Shown: positions 55,568 through 64,000 of the stretch, one piece after another
How positions within the stretch are numbered: position 1 is the stretch's first letter
Layout of the letters: each line of letters begins with the position of its first letter
Assembly (NCBI GenBank): GCA_014529385.2
Contig: CM043959.1
Span: 91,927,529-91,991,528 of the forward strand
From: Adiantum capillus-veneris
Lineage: Eukaryota > Streptophyta > Polypodiopsida > Polypodiales > Pteridaceae
Direction: 5' to 3'
DNA length: 64,000 bases
Notes under the pieces: model-generated
What the model was told of the DNA's origin: nothing
Seen by the model: only the letters and a program-made list of their open reading frames with translations
Databases searched by the model: none
Position numbers and translations under genes: made by a program

Positions 55568-57790
55568 CTTTCTGGCACTAACATAATGTCAATACTCAGG
55601 GAAAGTGACCCGGATGGGACGCAGAGACTCTTTGAGATCATCGATCTAAAGAAGTGAACCTAAACAAGCAAACACAATAACTCTACAAGCAAACCAACAC
55701 TCAATGATCAGGGAAATTTGCCTGTGTCCTTTCTCACAACTCTAGGTCATCACGCCATTTCGACACATCCTTGCTGGATAGTTTTTTTGAAGCTTTCAGG
55801 ACCTTTTTCATGATGGATCGTGATTTTGGTACTTTATCGGATTGCAACCAGACTTGCTAGGATAGTGCAGTCTTGTCATAGGTTTGTCTTCAGATTTGTC
55901 TGCAAGGTTGGACTTCAACTTGGGAAGTGCTTTGTTGTTGATGACACTCCCCCCTTACTTGAATGATTCATATCTGTCGTGAAGAGTTCTTTTGATGTTT
56001 TTTGCAATACTTCACTAGCTTCAACACTATGGAGCTTGTTATGTTTTGCTATTGGGAGTTTTTTTGCTGAAGTTATCATTGTTTTTCTGTTGTCTTTGTG
56101 TGACATTCTTCATCTTCCCATTGATCGTTGAATGTTTGTCTTCAAGGTTGGTCTTTAGCTTCGGAAGATATTTGGCATTGATGAAACTCCCCCCTTCCTT
56201 GAGTGATTCATATCTTTTCATTGCACAGTCTTCTCTTTGTTGCCAATCTTGGCCGCCGTGAAGATGTATTTTGATGTGTTTGAGTTTGTAGAATTGACTC
56301 TCTTTGTGGCATGGACTTTATGAATTTATATAAAGGGCAAGACCCGCCCTCTAGAGGTTTATGTTCATACACAGAGAGGAAGAAGAAGTAGAGAGATATG
56401 GAGAGAGGAAGACATGAAGACATCACTCCATTAATGCTTATTCTTAGAATTCCCGATCCCGCGTACAAGGAGGACTCCTCCCCTATATAAAATAAAGGTA
56501 CCCTTTGATATCCCATTGTGACCCGTCGAGATGCTCTTTGGTTACACCCTTTGAGATTCCTTTCTAATAAGAGTGCATTCCCACATGAAGGTACACGAAG
56601 GTACTCCCAATATACAATGCGGTCATGTGCGGTACATTCCGGGCACATACACTTTATGATGGGTTTGCTTTCCATGTCCCCTGCAATTTGAGTTGTCTAC
56701 AATAGGTCACCAATGTTGAAGCAATGTGTGAGCTACTTTTGGTTGTTGTTGATGACTCTCTTGTGGAATTTTTTATTGCTTGTCATTGTAGGCCATTGTT
56801 TGACTTGCCATTGTTTGATGTAGCTTTGTTGTCGACTGTGAAGATAAAAGATGCTCTTGATAAGCATATGGAGACCTACAATGTTTGCTCCAAGTCGTTG
56901 TCGATTGATTTGAGTAGCTATTTCTTTATTGCTGATGTAGAAGAAATATATACAAGACGATGATGTGATTCTAGATTAGGGTCTAAAACCTGGATGACCA
57001 AAGGGAAAAAAACCCGGTGGGAAAAAAGTGCCTTTGGTATATGCTCTTATTGGAGTTGAGCATTTGGACGTGAAGTACCTGTCATGCAAGGTGAGTGCTT
57101 GGGAGAAACAAAGAAAGAGTGCCTAATGCAAGTATGAGAAATTTGTTGAATAAAAGAATGTAGTGTAAGAGATGGAGTTGATGGGTGCTTGAAGGAACAA
57201 ATGTAGCACATGTAACATCAAAGGATGTCTCAATAGATTCCACGTTTCCAAGAAGGGTTCTTGATGTAGAATCTTCTCCACTCATTCCTCACTGTGTTGA
57301 GTGCGTGAGTGTCTTTTGGGCTTCCTGCTTTACTTACCACTATAATACAATGACTTTGACTCTTATGCTCACCTATACCAGCATGAGCGACATAACATAA
57401 TTACTCTCAACTTTTCTAGCTTGAGTAGTACCTAGAATAACTAAGACGCGTAGACCATAGAGAATATTACATGAAGGTTTGGGACTAATGTCTCGCTCAT
57501 TTAGTGGCTTAGCTGCCTGACTTTGACTTTTATGCCATTTATTTTTAATGGCAACTTGGACTTACCTGTTCAAGGCCAAAAACCCAATTCCATAAGTTTT
57601 GGAAATTTAGACCTTTTCCATTGTGTTGGTCTTTGGATGCCACCATTTTGTCGAGTAGGTTGGCATGTTTTGGCTCCTCTTGACTTGCTTGTTGTGTGTT
57701 CACAGTACTTTGTGAAACAAGTCTTTCAGCTGCTTAGAGACTGATGTAGCGTTTGCTTTATCTTGCATGAGAAGTGGTTGTCGAGATGTG
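55568..57790. other. intergenic or old repeat sequence, no gene recognised
   Basis: Two degenerate copies of a unit about 240 bp apart: GACACTCCCCCCTTAC with TGAATGATTCATATC near 55940-55975, and GAAACTCCCCCCTTCC with TGAGTGATTCATATC near 56180-56215. A 79-codon plus frame (56724-56963) has no motif. Confidence 0.5.
56484..56491 (+). promoter_or_regulatory. candidate TATA box
   Basis: TATATAAA preceded by CTCCTCCCC, about 30 bp from a pyrimidine-rich stretch. No downstream gene is recognised, so it may be an LTR remnant. Confidence 0.25.
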
Positions 57791-57799
57791 TGGGTTCTT

Positions 57800-58860
57800 T
57801 GTGATTGCCTCTCCAACGAGCAATTATGGAACCAATCGTGTTTTTGGTCCTTGCGTGATGTCTTTTGAATTTTCTCTTTTTGTGCAATGACTTGATGGAC
57901 ACTAAACTTCGGTATCCATAACTAATTGTTTCCTTTGTAGTGGCCTTGATTTTGATGTTAATGATGAGGTATCCATGGAGATATTGCAGCAGCCTTGGTG
58001 GTGGCTGGTTGTTGGCTATGCCTGTTGATTGTGTGCCTTTGGGTGGAGCCTTGTACTTCTTGATTGATCTTTTTTGTTCCAGGTTGAGCTACAATTTTTG
58101 CTAACCATATTTGTGTGTTACCTTCATAAAATCCTTGTGCTTCAAGTAGCTGGACTGGAATTATCCGCTATTGCATCTGTTTGTGGTGGGTATCTTTGTT
58201 GAAGTCTAATTTCGGTACCCAAACTTTTCGCGTTGCCCGCTAGGAAGGTCTTTTTGTTTGTCTTTTGTTGGTGTTCTTTCGCTTGCCTGAGTATTTTGTA
58301 TTCCATTGATAGCGCATCTTGTTCCTTGTAGAACTTGTTGGTTGAGGTGGGTAGGTCCAGGCTATTACTTTAGGATTTCTGGCCCAAACATTAGTGTTTC
58401 CTTGGAAGTAGCCCTGAGCAATGATTGAGTCATTTGATGCTACCCACCCTATCACCTTTTATTGATGTTGAGCTTGTGCTTCATGTATCCAAATTGGGTC
58501 TTTGACTTTGATGTGCTCATTGGATACCAACACTTGGTTGACATTCTTTGGATTCTTCCTAATGCTTTGATGTGATGGAAACTTTGGTTGGTAGACTTTT
58601 TGCTTTGGTTTCCATTGCATTGTTGATAGTTTGGCTCTTGATGTAAAAGCTTCATTGGAAGTTTTATGTAGGCTCGTTGAAGGTAAAGTCTTCTTGTAAG
58701 GTTGATATAATTCAGTGTTTAACTTTGCTTTACCTTTTTCTGTGATGGTTGGCAATTTCTTCTCTGCATGGATTTGAGAAGCTTCATGAACTATTACAGT
58801 TGTTGTTGTTGAAGCTTTTGATTGTTGTCGAAAGAAGATGTTCATCCAGCTTTCTATCAT
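57800..58860 (-). pseudogene. Lys/Gln/Pro-rich linker region of the gypsy polyprotein
   Basis: Frames 58459-58992 and 58240-58455 (minus) are in one register across a stop. They contain KLNTELYQPYKKTLPSTSLH, KQKVYQPKFPSHQS, DPIWIHEAQAQHQ and NTNVWARNPKVIAWTYPPQP. The repeated W-x-x-(K/P) pattern recalls the IWVPK repeats next to the retropepsin-like domain at 48.7 kb. No enzyme motif is present. Confidence 0.4.
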
Positions 58861-59204
58861 GATCAGACTCTCTTTGATGTGATGAGAGTCCATTATGTGG
58901 AAAGTATCCTTATACTCCCCAATACTATTTTTGAACTTGTGTACATGATATTCTCTAGCTCTATGATTGGCAGCTTTCCCATCATTATCCACGTATCATA
59001 ACACATTAGATTCTTTGTTGCTTTTGGATCTATCACAATTGAACATGTGATTTTGAGTCGTGTTTCTCCACATATGCTGAATTTGACCGTCGTAGGAGAC
59101 AATTGATCTTCTTCCTGGTCCCTGTTTTGCTTTTGATCTTGCATTTTCTGAACATTTGATGTTGAACTTGGAAACTTCGCTCCTTCATCTGATTTCATTT
59201 GCAC
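58861..59204 (-). pseudogene. second retropepsin-like domain
   Basis: On the minus strand ICGETRLKITCSIVIDPKAT and KNLMCYDTW, then (next frame) EYKDTFHIMDSHHIKESLIM with ESWM. The series IDP.ATKN..YDTW ... FHIM...KE..I...WM is laid out like the domain at 48.8-49.2 kb (FLCLPDEHMNEKMILGIAWM). The active-site position reads Asp-Pro-Lys where Asp-Ser/Thr-Gly is expected, so it is unlikely to be catalytic. Confidence 0.45.
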
Positions 59205-59273
59205 TTTTTCTGTTGTCGATTTCTTTAAACTAGATTTTGTCGATTCTTCAGGTATGTCAATGATGACATATTC

Positions 59274-60112
59274 TCATTGTTTCTCTGCTTCCTTCATGTG
59301 CACTTTGGCACCATGCTCTAGGACGTAGCTATCTGTCAGAAACTTTTTGATTTCATAGTCACAAACTTCATTAGCTTCGTTCAACACCTTTATCGTAAAC
59401 AAGGGAATTATAGCATATCCATCTTCATTGCAAAATTTGGTGTATGTCACCTCATTTACGCACACATCAAGAGTGGCCAGTATTTGATCCCATCCAAAGG
59501 GTTCAAATAACTCCTCTGGAAATGGTTCTTTAATGTAAGCTCCATCTTCCTTTGAATGCTCTAGGATGCAATATTCCTTCCTAAAACTTCCACTCTCAAA
59601 TGCTCCATACATCCAAATATGCACTTTGCTTTCTAATTCAGTGTGGAGTTTAAGTCTTCCCCCCGGGGTTCGTACTACATCTCTATAACTATGATTCATG
59701 ACACAGATCTTTGTAGTGACATCCTTGTGTCTCAGGTAGATATAGTCATAACCCCAGTCTTGTACCATTTTGAGCTGACGCATGACTGGTTTGCCCAATA
59801 TGATATCAAGTTGCTTCTCTTGTCAAAATTAATTATGGCAAAGGTGTGCTCATACTCTATGCCACACGAGGATACAATGATTTGTTTTAATATTCCAATC
59901 GGTTTCTCCATATATCCAACCGCTAATTGCAGTTTCATTCGAGTTTTCCTAAGAGCAAGCTTTTCCAAAATTTTCCATATCTCTTTGGTTGCAATGGCAA
60001 TTCCTGCCCCACTATCTAATATAGAAACCGTCTTTACTCCTTTGTAGTCAAGTGGTAAGGTGGTGTTTCCTTCTTCTTGTTCACAGTAGTCACCCTCCTT
60101 CATAGTAGTCAC
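59274..60112 (-). pseudogene. gypsy aspartic protease (retropepsin)
   Basis: Frame 60112-59732 contains KTVSILDSGAGIAIATKEIW, with the catalytic DSGA, and LQLAVGYMEKPIGIL. The polyprotein continues in a shifted frame at 59798-59274 with GKPVMRQLKMVQDWGYDYIY, which would be the ILG-like end of the protease, and then an unassigned region (FEPFGWDQILATLDVCVNEV). The shift lies around 59730-59800. Confidence 0.65.
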
Positions 60113-60823
60113 CCACCTTATTTACTGGTACTGGCTTTGTCTGTGGATTCTTAGGCGAGGAGTCATTCATGTTTTTGTCCACAAGATGGTCATGTGAAGG
60201 GAGTTGATCCATCTTTTTCAGGTGTTTGCCCATTTGGTCCCATAGATGCGGTCTAATTTTTAGTAGTTCTAAGAGATAAAGTGTACATTATATAGGAGAA
60301 GACATCAATTCATGCAAGCTCTTGGTATCCATCATTTTTGGTGTAGCTTTCCACTGAGAAGATACCATTTTAACCTCCGATTTTGTTTTGAGTTCTCCTA
60401 TGAAAGATGGCAAAGTCCATAGAGAGCGTGGTTTACTCTCTTCTGATGTGACAGACTCGACATCCCCATATAGAGATCGGATATCCCCTAGGAAAAATTC
60501 GTGATCCATGTTTATCTCAGGGATAGGTGCTGATTATAGAGTAGCACTACCATCTTTTCGGTTTCTGATTGATCGCTAAAAGCATGCTTTGGTGGTACAA
60601 AATGACTCTCCTTGACAGCACCCTTGACAAATCTTTGAGTTACAATTTCTACATGTCACATAAAAAACTACCTATACTATATATTAGTGGATAGGTCTTC
60701 AAGAAGAATCTAAAAACACAAGTCCGAAAAGTTTTGACCTAAATTACAAAAATTGTACCAATCCCAACTTTTTCATTGGTATAAGTAAAATAGGTCCTTT
60801 TTTTGTACCACCAAACCACGCTT
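60113..60823 (-). pseudogene. degenerate segment between gag and protease
   Basis: Short open stretches such as 60288-60509 (MDHEFFLGDIRSLYGDVESV) on the minus strand, with stops between. No domain is recognised. Confidence 0.35.
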
Positions 60824-61789
60824 TTATCCTGATTCCCACAAGGATTGTGGCCACGGTTCTTCTACCTCTGGAATAGGCATCACTGCTTGTGAGCCCACCC
60901 CATCTGGGGTTTTGGCTACTTCCCTTGTATGTAAAGGTGCCTCAACTTCCGGCTCTTCCTCTTTGTTTACAATACCACTACTTTCCAATTCCTGGACTTT
61001 ATCGTCGCAGATTAGCACCTTCGTTTTGGGAGCATCTGGAACTGGTTCCATAAGAGCTTGGGCCTTCTGGATGAGCTCCTTGCACATTTGCAACCTCTCT
61101 TTTTCATACCCTAGATGAGGATATGTCAGCCATCTATCCTCTTGGGTTTGGTTGGGTTTTAGCCTAGCTTCATAGGCCTTCAAAATTGCATCCAAAGGTT
61201 CAAACACTTTGTCGACTAAGACTGAACCTCCCGAGTTAGTCTTTGACTCTTTAGGTCCCTTCGCGTTTTTGTTCCTTTCTTGCTCTTTTCTAAGCTGCTC
61301 TCTTGTTTGATTCAGTTCAATTTCCAAAGCCGCTTTCTCCTTTAGCCTCTTCGCTTTCATTTTGTCTCGTTTGCCTTTCCATGATCTTCTTCCAAAGGTT
61401 CTCACCGATATGTTCTCAAATTCTGTTTGAACAGGCAATGTGGTTTTTTCCTCAACAATTGCGTTTTTAGCAGCTTCTTGAGCTTGATCTCGAGTCATCA
61501 CGTTTAAAGGAACGGCAGGCTCTACCTCGGATCCGCTTGAAGAAGGCATTACGCCTACAACATTCATTGTTTCTTTCTCTTTGTAGTTTGGATTTTTAGC
61601 GCATTGTTGGCGTAGATGATCTGTCCCACAACATTCACAAAATACAAACGTTTCGATCTGTGGACCCTTGTTTGGACAACTTTGTGCCCAGTGATTACCT
61701 CCACACTCATAACATGGACCTTCTTGTTTCATAGATGGTGATACCACCAATGGTTGTTTTTGCCTTGTAAAGAATGTTCTTTGAGCCAT
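60824..61789 (-). pseudogene. gypsy Gag zinc-knuckle region with coiled coil
   Basis: In the same frame as the upstream Gag but separated by several stops (61844-61790). It carries two CX2CX3HX4C knuckles (CYECGGNHWAQSC and CECCGTDHLRQQC). Further on are a Lys/Glu-rich coiled coil (KAALEIELNQTREQLRKEQE) and RWLTYPHLGYEKERLQMCKE. Two knuckles in tandem with a three-residue third spacer distinguish it from the other gag genes in the window. Confidence 0.7.
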
Positions 61790-61843
61790 ACTCCTGATTC
61801 ACTATGAACATGAGCGTATTCGCATCCATGGAATACTGGTTTT

Positions 61844-63183
61844 TCATGGGTTGTGGCAAGTGCATTGGTGAGTGTAGTTGAATACTATTGTACCATCGTT
61901 CAAAAGATGCGGTTGTTTCTGTAGCATTTGTTGTGTTTTTGGTTGAGTGCTATACCATGGAGTGGGATGATCCCCTCTACAAGTACTACATATCCTCAAT
62001 TGAGGTTGTCGCACATTTAGGTTTTGTTTGTAGCCTTGGTTAATTCTTCTAATTACACCCTCAACCACTTGATCAATGATTGGTTCCCAAGGAGTTTGAA
62101 CATCCTTCTTTGTTGTGGGTTCGCTCTTTGGAGATGAGGCACTACTAGGAGTGTTGTCTATATCTTCACTCACCTTTTCGTAGGTTTTACAATTAACTAG
62201 ATATAGAGCCTCTCTAGTGACTTGGTCAAACATCGTGCATCCTTTAAGATGTAGGTCCTTTTTGAGAGTTTCATTCCTCAAGCCCTCTATGAACAGAACT
62301 AGTAATTTCTCATCTTGTGGTAACTCTCGCACCGGATATCTGTCTATGTATTGTTTGAAGCAAAGCAAAGCTTCCTTCACTCTTTCATTCTTTTTTTGTT
62401 TGAAAGCGTAGATCTGGGACACTGTGTTGTGCTTGATTCCCCTTTTTGAGAACTCCTCTACAAACTCTTGTAAGATTTGTGCTACATTTGGGAAATCATC
62501 CATGTTTAGAGGTTGGAACCACGTCAAAGCCGTTCTATCTAATGTCAACCCAAATCCCTCATACTGAGTATGGAAATCTACAATCTTTTGAGCTCTCAAA
62601 ACTTGTTTGAAGAGAGAGACATGAGCATATGGATCCCTTGACCCATTGTACTTTGTCTTGAGACATTCACCCACTTGATATGGTCTTAAATGTTGTCTTT
62701 CAATCACTAATCTAACCAATTTGTGGTCTCTTGGAAAGATGTCTCTCATTCTCTCCTCTCGTCTTTTAGAGAATCCTAGTGGAATCCTCTCTGATGTGTA
62801 CTCTGCATAGTTTTTGGCTAAAAGTAGGTAGAGATCGGAGTACCCTTGTACATATATCTCTCTAGGTCAATTGGATCAACAAGTTGATACTCACGTCCAT
62901 ACTTATCTACCATCAAAACTTGCACTTCATTGGCATCTGTATACGTGAACTCATAAAGATTCTTATGGGTGGTCAACTCTCCATCATTGGGTTCTACACA
63001 TCTGTAGAAGATGTATGGATCCCCGTTTGTGAATTTTTATAAGCCATCATGAGTGTAATCCGTAAGAAATTTCATGGATTCATTGGCTTTGATGAATCTC
63101 ACACTTGGTTTGTTAATTAGGGTATGCCTCTCCTCTATGTATTCTCTCAATCCCCCTATTGTTGGCATTTTTGCGTTTGTCAT
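61844..63183 (-). pseudogene. gypsy Gag capsid region
   Basis: The start is taken at ATG 63183 because MPTIGGLREYIEERHTLINK is followed by a continuous coding-like stretch. It is interrupted by TAA near 63040 and a frameshift near 62850. The main frame (62749-61844) has YNGSRDPYAHVSLFKQVL, ALTWFQPLN, FVEEFSKRGIKHNTVSQIYA and FKQYIDRYPVRELPQDEKLL, a typical Retrotrans_gag domain, and ends with CSTCRGDHPTPWY and a TGA. Confidence 0.75.
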
Positions 63184-64000
63184 GTTTCTCAGTGGAGTAG
63201 AAAACCCTAGTGGTGGATGATCTCATGGTTAAGGCTCACTCAAAACTCTCAAGATAGTCCTTCACAATCTCACTTTGTCTTATTGCAACCTATCCCTTTT
63301 TGCCCCTTGTAAGATCTCTCAAAAGTCAAGAATTTGTGACTTATTTGATCTCTGGAAACTGGTTTTGGGTACCCTCAAAGTTTGGATTTAAGAAACCTAG
63401 TAAAATTCAGCTCTAAAACCAAAACCAGCTTTCTTCCTAGCTATACATCACTCAATTTGGAGTTGTCTATTAAAAGTTGAAGCACTTTTAGTTAACTACA
63501 CTTGAAACAACACTCAAAACAGTCTCACGACTAGAACACAGGAACTTTGGCTTGTATCTGGGTCTCCCGAAGGTAGTTTTAGCTCAAACTTGAGATTTGG
63601 GATGTCCTCAAGTATGTCTACAAGATAACCAAGTCAGATACCCCCACTATGCTGAGAGGTACATGGAGCGCGATCGATGTTCCCTGTCAAATTATTATTA
63701 TTTTTTAGTTATTTTTTCTCCAAATTTATACTATGTGTAGACTTTGGTGTGCTGATAGCTTATGATGTTTGTAGTTTGCTCACCAAGAATTTCTGGATTT
63801 GGAACAATTTTGCCCAGTCAAAACTGACTTCTACAGTCTGTTGTAACAGCTTTTACAATGTTCTGTTTTTTTCTCTTTTGACCAATTTTTACAACTTTTT
63901 TGCATATGGTTCTTTCAGAAAAAGTGTTTGTCTATGTCTCAGCTACCTACTCCTCAAATCTCAGCCAAAAAATTCCAAATTCTTTTCATGAGATACATGG
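63184..64000. other. probable upstream leader or flank of the gypsy remnant, nothing recognised
   Basis: No LTR ends, primer-binding site or ORF with motifs were found. The 104-codon plus frame at 63677-63991 is Phe/Leu-rich from T-rich sequence. Confidence 0.4.

Larger units (their letters stand above)
57790..63183 (-). mobile_element. Ty3/gypsy element remnant: gag, two protease-like domains, no reverse transcriptase
   Basis: On the minus strand from 63183: Gag (63183-61844), zinc-knuckle region (61789-60824), protease (60112-59274), second protease-like domain (59204-58860) and a Lys/Gln/Pro-rich linker (58860-57800). No reverse transcriptase, RNase H or integrase follows, and no LTR was found at either end, so the element is a fragment of unknown outer boundaries. 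Confidence 0.65.

Overview
The window looks like a transposon-rich, gene-poor stretch of a land-plant nuclear genome. Supporting evidence is the initiator-Met-type primer-binding site TGGTATCAGAGC of a Ty1/copia element, chromodomain Ty3/gypsy sequence, PLS-type pentatricopeptide repeat (PPR) remnants, GT-AG introns of about 90 bp, and very many dinucleotide microsatellites. The wording of the PPR repeats and the TE families remind me of homosporous ferns, but that is a judgement from memory and no single feature proves it. I saw no rRNA, tRNA or CRISPR. I found no protein-coding gene that is clearly intact.

Layout. 1-687: end of a minus-strand LTR retrotransposon with an unusually short (192 bp) LTR. 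1.0-2.15 kb: purine and G-run low complexity. 2275-7522: young Ty1/copia element (322-bp LTRs with 3 differences, 5-bp target duplication TTTGT) inserted into an older minus-strand gag-like ORF that resumes at 7.53-8.6 kb. 9.6-10.05 kb: PPR pseudogene (minus). 11695-15319: LTR element that carries gag and an acidic tail but no pol. 15.3-17.8 kb: decayed Mutator-like transposase gene. 19.1-21.9 kb: simple repeats and an unrecognised minus ORF. 21.94-26.33 kb: nearly full-length LINE on the minus strand with a (TC)n tail, flanked by GA/CT-punctuated repeats in inverted orientation.

26986-37029 holds the most striking locus: a histone H3-like pseudogene (best fit CENH3 by loop-1 length and an Arg-Trp pair). 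Its first five codons (MARTK) are separated from the rest by a 9.6-kb composite chromovirus insertion (27002-36603) flanked by the 4-bp duplication AAGG. The left end of that insertion is scrambled: a forward LTR half, an inverted LTR half, a partial copy, then a complete copy of a second LTR subfamily. Downstream (37.1-39.3 kb) lie exons of a Ulp1/SENP-type protease and an FCP1/NIF-type phosphatase, both broken. 39.8-41.5 kb has a multi-exon minus-strand gene I do not recognise.

41.5-64 kb is dominated by old Ty3/gypsy sequence. A 921-bp LTR with polypurine tract ends a minus-strand element with a large accessory ORF (43.6-46.0 kb) and an integrase tail followed by a retropepsin-like domain (48.8-49.7 kb). 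A second 921-bp LTR of the same family sits in plus orientation at 53.4 kb with primer-binding site and gag. A third, minus-strand element (57.8-63.2 kb) has gag with two zinc knuckles and two protease-like domains. Between them are a decayed putative transposon protein with an SDG...QFK...HGKG..DGAG signature (49.8-51.6 kb) and a minisatellite of short palindromes (51.9-52.6 kb).

Functionally this is a graveyard with nested insertions. The copia element and the outer LTR pair of the chromovirus are the youngest events. The host-derived pieces (PPR, histone H3-like, Ulp1, FCP1) all carry stops or frameshifts.
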